Part shown: one piece after another, positions 50,886 to 58,029 of the stretch
Layout of the letters: every line of letters begins with the position of its first letter
How positions within the stretch are numbered: the first letter of the stretch is position 1
Assembly (NCBI GenBank): GCA_035571515.1
Contig: DATNCQ010000037.1
Location: forward strand, 1-64,000
Origin: Gp6-AA40 sp035571515
GTDB taxonomy: Bacteria; Acidobacteriota; Vicinamibacteria; Vicinamibacterales; UBA2999
Direction of reading: 5' to 3'
Length of the DNA stretch: 64,000 bases
Program-made: the position numbers and the translations under genes
Notes under the pieces: generated by a model
The model's input: the letters and a program-made list of their open reading frames with translations, nothing else
Database searches by the model: none
Told to the model about the DNA's origin: nothing

Positions 50886-52498
50886 AGGTGGACCCTCGTC
50901 GAACCGCCCTCGAAGAGCTGAACATCCGGCGAAGCGCCGCGGCCACCAGCCGATCGATGCACCTGGATGGCAGCCGCTGGAAGCGCGGCCGGCGGCGGCG
51001 CGGTCACCGTGACGCCCGTCGAGCTCGCACCGATGAAGCGGACCGACCGGCGCCATTGGAACCACGACACCGCTTCGCCGGCGGTCGCAAACCACGCCCC
51101 GCCTGTCGCGTCGATGGCCTGGAGCAACTCACCGTAGGAACGCCCCCAGAGCCGCTCGGGAGCGAGGCTCCGGTCGTGCCAGTTGATGACCAGCGTCCCG
51201 CCGAACCGCTGTGCGTTGGCGATGAGCGGGAGACAGCGCTGCATCGCGTCGCGCCGCTCCAGCCCCATGCGCGAGGAGTAGAAGAGCGCCGAGTCCATGA
51301 TCGACAGCGGCAGCTCCATCAAACCCTGCGTACCAGGCAGCTTGAACGACTGCGACGTGCCGGCGCGGTAGCCGATCGCGTCGTTGTAGCCCCACGTGGA
51401 GTCGTAGGAAAAGCCGGCGGCTTCCAGCTGGCGCGGTGAGTCCGCGCCGTAGTACAGCCAGTGCATCCGGACGCCCGCGGACTGGTGGCCGGTAACCGAC
51501 GCCAGCTGCTCGATTTCCGCGCGGCCGGCGTCGGCGTCGCGCCACGCGTCGATGCCGTGCACCGCGAGCTCCGATCCGCTGCGCGCCAGCCCGGACAACT
51601 CCGCGCGGATCTCGCTGACCTCGTACGGCACGCCGCGCTGTGGCTGGACGCCTCCGTCGGGCGACACGCCGGGACGATGCTTGAACGGCACCAGGAAGAA
51701 CGTGGAGCGGCGTCCCTGCTCGACTTCGCGGTAGCTGTCGAAGGGACGCCAGGGATCGGGAAGCACCCCGGTGAACACGAACGGCACGGACAGGGCAGCG
51801 GCCCAGTTCCGTGCGGCTTCACCCGCGGACTTCCGTCCGCGCGCCAGGTCGACGAGCGTGCCGCAGGAAGCCCTGTAGAGGAAGCCCGCAAGCGTGCGGT
51901 CGAACTTGTGGCGCGTCAAACCGAGGAAGTCGATGTCGTGCGTCAAGCAGCAGGTGAAGTCGAACCCGTACGGGCGCGGTGGAATCTCGACGAACGAGAC
52001 GGCCGACTGCTGCAGCGCGTGCCGCAGGACCGCGATGTGCAATTCGAGCGTCGGCACGGCGGCGTGCGAGACCGGCTGGCCGTTGGTGAGCAGGTGCCCC
52101 ACTTCGTGAAACAGGTCGTAGCCGATGCGCCAGACGGCCCGCGAGCCGGTGCAGCTGCGGTAATCAGCGGCCTTGCCGTCGAGGGTCAGCACGGGGCCGG
52201 TGGTCGTGCGATCGAACTGCGCGGAGCCCCCGTAGAGAGGCAGCTCCGACCGGTCCCACGTGAGACTGATTGCCCCGTCGACGCGCGTCACCGGGATTCC
52301 CGACTGCCGATCCGTCACCTGTTCGTCTGAGCCGTAGAGGAGGAACACGCGCGCGTCGAGACCCGCGATGCGGCCATCGGTGCTCAGCACCACGTCGTAC
52401 GACTTGGAAGCGACCGCGGGCTCCCAGGCGGTCTTGAACAGCTCGAAGAATTCCCGGGCCATCTCCAGGTCCGCGGGAGAGGCGGCGACGCCAATCAT
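50882..52498 (-). CDS. Polysaccharide deacetylase-like protein with extra N-terminal domain
   Basis: A 538-residue soluble protein. The first ~170 residues form a separate domain of unknown function (RIGYDLFHEVGHLLTNGQPV near its end). The rest is deacetylase-like: FTCCLTHDIDFLGLTRHKF has the His-Asp-x-Asp entry, STFFLVPFKHR and ELAVHGIDAWRDAD follow, then FSYDSTWGYNDAIGYRAGTS and VINWHDRSLAPERLWG. The usual H-x-x-H zinc motif is altered (AVHGID), so deacetylation is not certain. Similar long proteins occur in EPS loci beside GT4 genes. A hairpin (52527-52550) separates it from the upstream Gfo/Idh gene. Confidence 0.76.
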   Translation of the reverse strand: MIGVAASPADLEMAREFFELFKTAWEPAVASKSYDVVLSTDGRIAGLDARVFLLYGSDEQVTDRQSGIPVTRVDGAISLTWDRSELPLYGGSAQFDRTTTGPVLTLDGKAADYRSCTGSRAVWRIGYDLFHEVGHLLTNGQPVSHAAVPTLELHIAVLRHALQQSAVSFVEIPPRPYGFDFTCCLTHDIDFLGLTRHKFDRTLAGFLYRASCGTLVDLARGRKSAGEAARNWAAALSVPFVFTGVLPDPWRPFDSYREVEQGRRSTFFLVPFKHRPGVSPDGGVQPQRGVPYEVSEIRAELSGLARSGSELAVHGIDAWRDADAGRAEIEQLASVTGHQSAGVRMHWLYYGADSPRQLEAAGFSYDSTWGYNDAIGYRAGTSQSFKLPGTQGLMELPLSIMDSALFYSSRMGLERRDAMQRCLPLIANAQRFGGTLVINWHDRSLAPERLWGRSYGELLQAIDATGGAWFATAGEAVSWFQWRRSVRFIGASSTGVTVTAPPPAALPAAAIQVHRSAGGRGASPDVQLFEGGSTRVHL

Positions 52499-52526
52499 AA
52501 GTAGCGGTTCACGATGTGAGTGCGAG

Positions 52527-52550
52527 AGCGGGTCCCGGGCGAGACCCGCT
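52527..52550 (-). terminator. Intercistronic hairpin after the second Gfo/Idh gene
   Basis: AGCGGGTC (52527-52534) pairs with GACCCGCT (52543-52550) around an eight-base loop, in the 93-base gap after the Gfo/Idh stop. There is no T-run on the minus strand, so partial attenuation is more likely than a full stop. Confidence 0.4.
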
Positions 52551-52591
52551 TTCAGATCTGCGGCGGACCGTGGGTGGCCCGCCGCCGTTCG

Positions 52592-53683
52592 TCAGAGACG
52601 AACCAGCCGACCCTGCGCCTTGAGGGACTCCTCCGCGGCTTCGAGCAGCCGCACCACGCGCAGGCCTGCAGCGCCGTCGTTGATGGGAGTTTGATCCTTC
52701 AGCACGCAATCGAGGAAATACCCGAGTTCGACCTTCAGTGCTTCGGCCGAATCGACCTTCGGCGCCCAGACGTCGCCGGTGCGGTAGCTGACGAGCAGGT
52801 CGTAAAGTCCCTGGCCGCTGGAGACGTCGACGCCCTTGTCGTATACCCGGATCTTCTCGTCCGGTTCGAGGTCGTTCCAGACCAGCATCTTGTCCTTGCC
52901 GCCGATGAGCGTCGTCCGGACCTTGACCGGCGACAGCCAGTTGACGTTGATGTGCGCGATCAGGTTGCCCGGGAAATACACCGTGATGAACGCCATGTCC
53001 GCCAGGTCGTTGAAGTGCTTGCCGCCGGTGGCGACGACCGCTTCCGGCTGCTGGCGGATGATGTGGTCCATGATCGACAGGTCATGCGGGGCGAGGTCCC
53101 ACACGACGCTGACGTCGTGCTGGAAGAGCCCGAGATTGACGCGCGTCGAGTCGAAGTAATAGAGCTGCCCGAGCGCGCCCTTGTCGACCAGGTCCCGGAT
53201 CTTCCGGACCGCGCCGCCGAAGAGGAAGGTGTGGTCCACCATGATGCGGAGGTTTTTCCGCTCGGCCAGCTCGATCAGCTGCTCTGCCTGCTGCGACGTC
53301 GAGGTGAACGGCTTCTCGACGAACACGTGCTTGCCATGTTCGAGGGCCGCCTTCGCGAGCTCGAAATGCGTCCAGACGGGCGTCACGATCGCCACCGCGT
53401 CGATGTCGGGCGACCGCAGGACCTCTGAGAACTCGGTCGTCGCATGCACGCCGGGGTAGGCCCGGGTGACACGCTTCAGGGCCGTGGGGTTCTTGTCGCA
53501 GACCGCGGCCAGCTCGCACGTCTCGAGGCCGCTCAGATTCCTGACGATGTTCGGCCCCCAGTAGCCGTAGCCGATGACGCCCACGCGGACGGCGCTTCGG
53601 GCTTTGTCGACCGGGCGAGTCTGAATGGGCTGGGACCGGTCGACCTCAATCGAGCCAACCGCCGGGAGGGCGCGTGTAGTCAT
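52592..53683 (-). CDS. Gfo/Idh/MocA oxidoreductase (second copy)
   Basis: A 363-residue NAD-dependent sugar oxidoreductase. VGVIGYGYWGPNIVRNL is the NAD-binding motif. VEKPFTSTSQQAEQLIEL and VDHTFLFGGAVRKIRDLVDKG are the catalytic EKP and substrate regions, and DLAPHDLSIMDHII supplies a conserved His/Asp pair. It resembles the Gfo/Idh proteins that form part of UDP-2,3-diacetamido-glucuronate pathways in EPS loci, so the window contains two candidates for the WbpB step. ATG 53683 has AGGAAAGG just upstream. It is the first gene of the long operon that runs down to 30.05 kb. Confidence 0.85.
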   Translation of the reverse strand: MTTRALPAVGSIEVDRSQPIQTRPVDKARSAVRVGVIGYGYWGPNIVRNLSGLETCELAAVCDKNPTALKRVTRAYPGVHATTEFSEVLRSPDIDAVAIVTPVWTHFELAKAALEHGKHVFVEKPFTSTSQQAEQLIELAERKNLRIMVDHTFLFGGAVRKIRDLVDKGALGQLYYFDSTRVNLGLFQHDVSVVWDLAPHDLSIMDHIIRQQPEAVVATGGKHFNDLADMAFITVYFPGNLIAHINVNWLSPVKVRTTLIGGKDKMLVWNDLEPDEKIRVYDKGVDVSSGQGLYDLLVSYRTGDVWAPKVDSAEALKVELGYFLDCVLKDQTPINDGAAGLRVVRLLEAAEESLKAQGRLVRL

Positions 53684-53725
53684 GAGCCTTTCCTAAGTGA
53701 GTGTGGTGATTGGAGGACCGACGGG

Positions 53726-54877
53726 TCAGCAGGCGCCTTTGCCGGATACCACCGCGCGCGGCGTTGCCAGGAGAATCTTGATGTCGGTCCAGACGGAGCA
53801 TTTCTTCGCGTATCGCAGGTCGAGTCGCACCATTTCGTCGAACGTCGTCCGGCTGCGTCCGGTGACCTGCCACAAGCCCGTGATGCCCGGCTTGGCGTCG
53901 AGCACGCGCCGGTGGTGCCACGGCTTGTACTGCGCGACTTCGTACGGAATCGGCGGCCGCGGGCCGACGAGCGACATCTCGCCGGTCAGCACGTTGAGGA
54001 ACTGCGGCAGCTCGTCGAGGCTCGTCTTGCGCAGGATGCGGCCGATCGACGTGACACGCGGGTCGCTGGTGATCTTGAAGACCCCCTCGGCCGCCTCGCC
54101 GCCGGCCTTGCGCGCCGCGATCAGGTTGCTGACGTACTCGCGATGGATGCGGTCGTCGGCGTTGACCTTCATCGTCCTGAATTTCAGCATCGTGAAGCGC
54201 TTCGCGCCCTCGCCGACGCGCACCTGGCGGAAGAAGACCGGCCCGGGCGAGGTGAGCTTCACGAGCGCCGCGATGACCAGCAGCACCGGCGTCAGCACGG
54301 CGAGCAGCGCGAGGCTGCCGGCGATGTCGAGGGCGCGCTTGGCGGCCGCCGCGGCGCGCCGGCGGATGCTGCGCGGCCGCAGCGTGCCGAGCAGTTGATC
54401 CACGGGCGCCGCGCCCGGCTCCGCCGGGTCCTGCTGCGCGCGATGGGCGTGCACGCCGATCGACACGCGCGCCAGCGACGGTTCGTCGAGGCGCTTGGCG
54501 AGCTCCGCGCGGACGCACTCTTCGAGCGCGCGGCCCACCTCGCGGTTCGAGACATCGGTGCGGGGGAGAATCAGGCCGAGGACCCGGTTGCGCTCGAGCC
54601 ACCCCAGGACGTCGGTGCCGCGCTTGATGGCCGCCAGCCCGTCGACCGCGTGGCGCCAGTTCGTCCGCCCGTCATCAGACATCTCGAGCATCACGACGGC
54701 AAATGGCTGGTTCGAGCGGTCCGCACGCTTGCGCTCACGCAGGACGATGCCGCGGAACAACTCCTCGCCGACGAGGTGCAGCCGATGGTTCTGGTGCACG
54801 GGCCGCTGGCGCTGCGTCCTGCCGCGGGCCGGGCTCGGATATTTGATCCGGACGAAGGTGGTTGCGGTCGCGCTCAA
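53726..54877 (-). CDS. Priming sugar transferase with N-terminal degenerate GGDEF-like domain
   Basis: A 383-residue protein. The C-terminal ~200 residues are a bacterial sugar transferase that puts the first sugar phosphate on undecaprenyl phosphate: KRALDIAGSLALLAVLTPVLL (reentrant helix), PVFFRQVRVGEGAKRFTMLKFRTM, RKTSLDELPQFLNVLTGEMSLVGPRP, KPGITGLWQVTGRS. The N-terminal ~130 residues (EELFRGIVLRERKRADRSNQPFAVVMLEM, IKRGTDVLGWLERNRVLGLILP) form a degenerate GGDEF-like domain. The usual helices before the transferase domain are missing. The stop of the GGDEF-like paralogue overlaps this gene's start (ATGA). This starts repeat-unit synthesis. Confidence 0.85.
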   Translation of the reverse strand: MSATATTFVRIKYPSPARGRTQRQRPVHQNHRLHLVGEELFRGIVLRERKRADRSNQPFAVVMLEMSDDGRTNWRHAVDGLAAIKRGTDVLGWLERNRVLGLILPRTDVSNREVGRALEECVRAELAKRLDEPSLARVSIGVHAHRAQQDPAEPGAAPVDQLLGTLRPRSIRRRAAAAAKRALDIAGSLALLAVLTPVLLVIAALVKLTSPGPVFFRQVRVGEGAKRFTMLKFRTMKVNADDRIHREYVSNLIAARKAGGEAAEGVFKITSDPRVTSIGRILRKTSLDELPQFLNVLTGEMSLVGPRPPIPYEVAQYKPWHHRRVLDAKPGITGLWQVTGRSRTTFDEMVRLDLRYAKKCSVWTDIKILLATPRAVVSGKGAC

Positions 54878-55440
54878 TTCATCTGCCTCGCCTGCGGCTG
54901 GTACACGCGCACGCGCAGCTGCCGGGCGAGCTCGTTCGGAAGGTCGGATGCCAAGGCCCGCGTCACGCGATCGGCCATCTGGCGCGAGACGTCGACGACG
55001 GGCGCGTCGCCAAGGTGCGTCAGGACTGCGCCGATGACGCGTCCCTGGCGATACCAGCCGATCACGTCGGTGTCGCGGAGGGAGCCCGTCAGGCTCGCGA
55101 ACACGCCCGCGCCGATCGCGCTATTGATGCCGGACCCCGCGCGCCGATCACGATGGTCGATGAGCAGGAGCACGAACGGTTCGCCCGACGCCTCGAAGCG
55201 CTTGCGCTCGATGTCGAGCAGGAAGCGGAAGGCTTCCTGGTTGTAGGCGGCGCCGTGACCCGCCAGCGCGAACCCGCACGTGCATTCGTCGCCGGCGATC
55301 GCGGCCGGCGCGGTCACCCGCTCCTCGGCGGCGCGCCTGAGGCGTTGTGGCGGCGCGACGCTCCACGCCGGAGTGAGCCCCACGCTACCCTGCGTGCTGG
55401 CAAGACGGAACAGAGAGGGAATCTGTTTGATTCCAAACAT
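54874..55440 (-). CDS. GGDEF-like domain protein, paralogue of the sugar transferase N-terminus
   Basis: A ~188-residue protein sharing the degenerate GGDEF-like pattern of the neighbouring sugar transferase: FRFLLDIERKRFEASGEPFVLLLID, SLRDTDVIGWYRQGRVIGAVL and a final LASDLPNELARQLRVRVYQP. It lacks a GGDEF signature, so cyclic-di-GMP synthesis is not expected; a regulatory or scaffolding role is likely. ATG 55440 (MFGIKQIPSLFRLAS) follows AAGGAG with a rather long 12-base spacer; ATG 55545 is also in frame but gives a less natural N-terminus. It overlaps the transferase by four bases. Confidence 0.68.
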   Translation of the reverse strand: MFGIKQIPSLFRLASTQGSVGLTPAWSVAPPQRLRRAAEERVTAPAAIAGDECTCGFALAGHGAAYNQEAFRFLLDIERKRFEASGEPFVLLLIDHRDRRAGSGINSAIGAGVFASLTGSLRDTDVIGWYRQGRVIGAVLTHLGDAPVVDVSRQMADRVTRALASDLPNELARQLRVRVYQPQARQMN

Positions 55441-56037
55441 CGGTGCGCGCAACTCCTTGGGGACGAACGGCAAGGAAGTGTGCAAACCGATCGCCATGGC
55501 GCACGGTGTCGCGCCGACCTGCTCAACTCTCAATGCGCCAGTCATTTATCTGATCTCGTCGCGCGAGTAGCGCGGCGCCGGGCCCGAAAGCGCGCCGACA
55601 GTCGCGCTCTGGGCCGCGAAAAGTCGGCGTGGGGCGGAAGAACCTCGATGGAGTGGTCTGATCAACGGCTTCGGGCTGTGGTGCCGCTGCGGGTAGCGGC
55701 TCGAACGACTCGGTGCACGGAGCTTCGCCCTCTCAGTCACATCCCGCTCCGGCCTGGCAGCGGAATTGACGAATCCGGGCACGTCGCGCCCGCGGCGGTG
55801 AAAGCGGCCTCCCACGTCGCGGACGTGTCGATGTGTGGGATCGACCTGTCCTTGAGCAAGGATTCGTCCCGCGACCAACTTCGTTTGTAAGTCGCTGACG
55901 GTAAACAGGTTAGGTGGTGTTTATGGCTTCAGATCGGTGGGGATGTCTCCGTGGCGGCGGACTTTAGGGGCGCAACTCCCTGACCTTTCGCAGCCTGATT
56001 CATCATTTCTTGGGGGAAGTCTTGTCGGGCGGATCGC
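55441..56037. other. Long intergenic/leader region of about 600 bases
   Basis: No convincing gene; open frames here are Arg-rich shadows. On the minus strand it contains a -24/-12 element (55855-55870), so the mRNA leader would be 300-400 bases. AAGTC motifs lie at 55620, 55889 and 56017. The block near 55940-56020 can form several short pairings, but I could not match it to a known riboswitch. Confidence 0.5.
55855..55870 (-). promoter_or_regulatory. Sigma-54-like -24/-12 promoter for the sugar-transferase operon
   Basis: Read on the minus strand: GGGACGAATCCTTGCT, with GG-N10-GC spacing and TTGCT; the -24 side is weaker. GTAAGTC lies about 20 bases upstream at 55888-55893. The start site would be near 55844. 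Confidence 0.35.
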
Positions 56038-56970
56038 CTAACGCCGCGGCGGGAGGGTTTCACGCCGGTGCTCGAGGTAGACGCCGGCATATTCGGACCA
56101 TCCATCGACTTCTTCCTCGACGCGGTTCAGGACGGTGCCGACGATGTTGTCGCGGCCGATTTCGCTGACGACCCGCTCGACCACCTTGTAGGGGGTGGAG
56201 TTGGCCCCGATGACCAGGATCACGGCGCGAGTCAGGCGAACGAGCAGTCCGGCATCGGCCATGACGGCGGCCGGCGGACCATCCAGCAGGACCCAATCGA
56301 ACGACGCCGCGGCGCCCTCGAGCAAGCGCGTCATCTGCTCCGAGGCGAGCGCCACCATGGGGTCGCCGTGGAGCAGACCCGCCGGCAGGACCGACAGGGT
56401 GGGCGTGAGCTCCGTCACGCGCGCCGCGGTGGGCGACGGCCGCAGCGCTTCGCACAATCCGGGCGCGATCGACGTGCCGAACACGTCGTGCACCGCCGGC
56501 CGCCGCAGATCCGCGTCGATGAGCAGGACCCGCCGGTTGTACGAGCCGCTCAGCGTCAGCGCCAGGTTGGCGATGGTGAGCGTCTTTCCTTCCTGGGGGA
56601 CGGCGCTCGTCACCGTCACCGTCCGCAGGTTCTGTTCTTCCTGGAGATGATGCAGCGTCGCCGCAAGCCTGCGGTACTGTTCGACGGCGCACGGCGGCAG
56701 CTTGCCGCCCGTGACGAGCTTGTCCGCGTGCGGGCTCCGGAACGCCTGCCTGGCGGCGGAATCGAACGCCCGCCGAGGCTCGGGGACCCGCGCCGGGGGG
56801 TGGATGCTGACGTCGAACGGCGCGCCGCCTCCCTCGAATGCCGGCTCCGACGGGTACAGGTCGAGGGCCTCCGGCGACCGTCCGCCCAGAGGCGGTTCGA
56901 ACGAGTCCGCCGCCGGCGCGAGCACCGCGGGATGGTCCGCCTGTCGTAACGCTTGATCAACTCGACTCAT
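56038..56970 (-). CDS. XrtA-associated tyrosine autokinase (BY-kinase, CpsD-like)
   Basis: A 310-residue cytoplasmic ATPase/kinase partner of the chain-length protein. VTVTSAVPQEGKTLTIANLAL holds Walker A (Lys129), VLLIDADLRRPAVHDVFG Walker A', and FDWVLLDGPPAAVMADA Walker B. About 100 N-terminal residues are Pro-rich and low in order. The C-terminus ends SEYAGVYLEHRRETLPPRR, with only two tyrosines instead of the usual cluster, so autophosphorylation would be limited. ATG 56970 is preferred over an upstream start in the same frame. It lies 22 bases from the ATPase gene and should control polymer length and export. Confidence 0.83.
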   Translation of the reverse strand: MSRVDQALRQADHPAVLAPAADSFEPPLGGRSPEALDLYPSEPAFEGGGAPFDVSIHPPARVPEPRRAFDSAARQAFRSPHADKLVTGGKLPPCAVEQYRRLAATLHHLQEEQNLRTVTVTSAVPQEGKTLTIANLALTLSGSYNRRVLLIDADLRRPAVHDVFGTSIAPGLCEALRPSPTAARVTELTPTLSVLPAGLLHGDPMVALASEQMTRLLEGAAASFDWVLLDGPPAAVMADAGLLVRLTRAVILVIGANSTPYKVVERVVSEIGRDNIVGTVLNRVEEEVDGWSEYAGVYLEHRRETLPPRR

Positions 56971-56992
56971 GACTCTGTCCGATGCCTCTCGT

Positions 56993-58021
56993 TCAGCTCC
57001 GCGCGCCAAAGAAGACGAACCGGCGGCGGCGGACACCGGCCTGGATGGCGCTCTCGACCGAAGGAGACAGGTCGACCGCCGGCGGGCGCTGCGGGGGCAC
57101 CGCGCGTAGCGGCACCGGCGCGGGCGCCTGGTGTTGCGCCGCCGTGGCGCGCGGCGCGCCGTCAGCGGGCGCGGCGTCGAACGAGTCGAAGCGCGGCTCG
57201 GCCGCTGCCGCGGCGTTGAGGTCGAAATCGCGCACCACCTCGAGCACGATGTCGCGATCGACCTGCTTGCGTCCGAGCGCGAAGGTGCTGAGGAGCGCGT
57301 TGTCGCAGATCACGTTGATCGTGCGCGGAATGCCGCGCGCGTGCTCGTGCACCGCCATCACCGATTCGCGCGTGAACAGCCGCGTCGTGCCGCCGGCCGT
57401 TTCGAGCCGGCTGACGATGTAGGCTGCCGTCTCCGCCAGATCGAACGCGGCGAGCTCGCAGCGGAGCGCGACGCGCTGTTTCAGCTGCCGCAGCTCCGGT
57501 TCGTTCAGCCGCGCCGCGAACTCCGGCTGGCCCGCGAGGATCACGACGAGCAGCTTTTCTTCCGTCGTCTCGATGTTGGCGAGCAGCCGGATCTCCTCGA
57601 GCAGCGCGTGGTCGATGCTCTGCGCCTCGTCGACCACGAGCGCGGAGATCTGTCCCTGCGCTCGGCGCTCGCGCAGCGCGCGCTCGAACAGGTCGAGAAA
57701 GACCGCCTTCGAGCTGCTGGCTCTGGGGCCGAGCTCGAACTGCATCGCCAGCGTCCGGACGAAGTCTTCGCGCGTCAGCAGCGGATTGTTCAGGTACACC
57801 CACTTGACGGGGGATCCCGCGTCCTGCGACAGCGCCGTGCGCAACAGCGTCGTCTTGCCGGTGCCGGCCTCGCCGATCATCACGGCGAGCGATTTCCGCG
57901 CGCTGATCGCGTAGCGCACGTTGCTGAGCGCCTCGCGGTGCCGCGGCGTCAGGAACAGGAACTTCGGATTCGGCGTCAGTTCGAACGGCGATTCGCGCAG
58001 GCCGTAGTAGCGCTGATACAT
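56993..58021 (-). CDS. XrtA/PEP-CTERM-associated AAA ATPase (ExeA-like)
   Basis: A 342-residue AAA ATPase. YYGLRESPFELTPNPKFLFLTPRHREAL is the family opening, GEAGTGKTTLL at about 50-60 is Walker A, and ISALVVDEAQSIDHALLEEIRLLANIET is Walker B plus sensor. VILAGQPEF and GIPRTINVICDNAL follow. The last ~90 residues are a Pro/Ala-rich tail ending in basic residues. Such ATPases always accompany exosortase-type EPS loci, between the chain-length and tyrosine kinase genes as here; a role in assembly or secretion is inferred. It lies eight bases from the chain-length gene. Confidence 0.87.
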   Translation of the reverse strand: MYQRYYGLRESPFELTPNPKFLFLTPRHREALSNVRYAISARKSLAVMIGEAGTGKTTLLRTALSQDAGSPVKWVYLNNPLLTREDFVRTLAMQFELGPRASSSKAVFLDLFERALRERRAQGQISALVVDEAQSIDHALLEEIRLLANIETTEEKLLVVILAGQPEFAARLNEPELRQLKQRVALRCELAAFDLAETAAYIVSRLETAGGTTRLFTRESVMAVHEHARGIPRTINVICDNALLSTFALGRKQVDRDIVLEVVRDFDLNAAAAAEPRFDSFDAAPADGAPRATAAQHQAPAPVPLRAVPPQRPPAVDLSPSVESAIQAGVRRRRFVFFGARS

Positions 58022-58029
58022 CGAGGCCC

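Noticed and set aside
1319..55246. Many long open frames opposite real genes, e.g. 1319-2986 (+), 6512-8398 (-), 34159-36234 (+), 41129-43180 (+), 45030-46949 (+) and 53444-55246 (+)
   Set aside because: They are antisense to genes with clear motifs, consist of Arg/Val/Asp-rich low-complexity protein, and reflect third-position GC bias.
55546..55878. 110-codon minus-strand frame directly upstream of the GGDEF-like gene
   Set aside because: Arg/Pro/His-rich, no ribosome-binding site or recognisable domain; better explained as leader sequence.
55930..56030. Possible cyclic-di-GMP (GEMM-type) riboswitch
   Set aside because: The characteristic GCACG-CAAAGCC core is absent and no matching stem arrangement could be drawn by eye.
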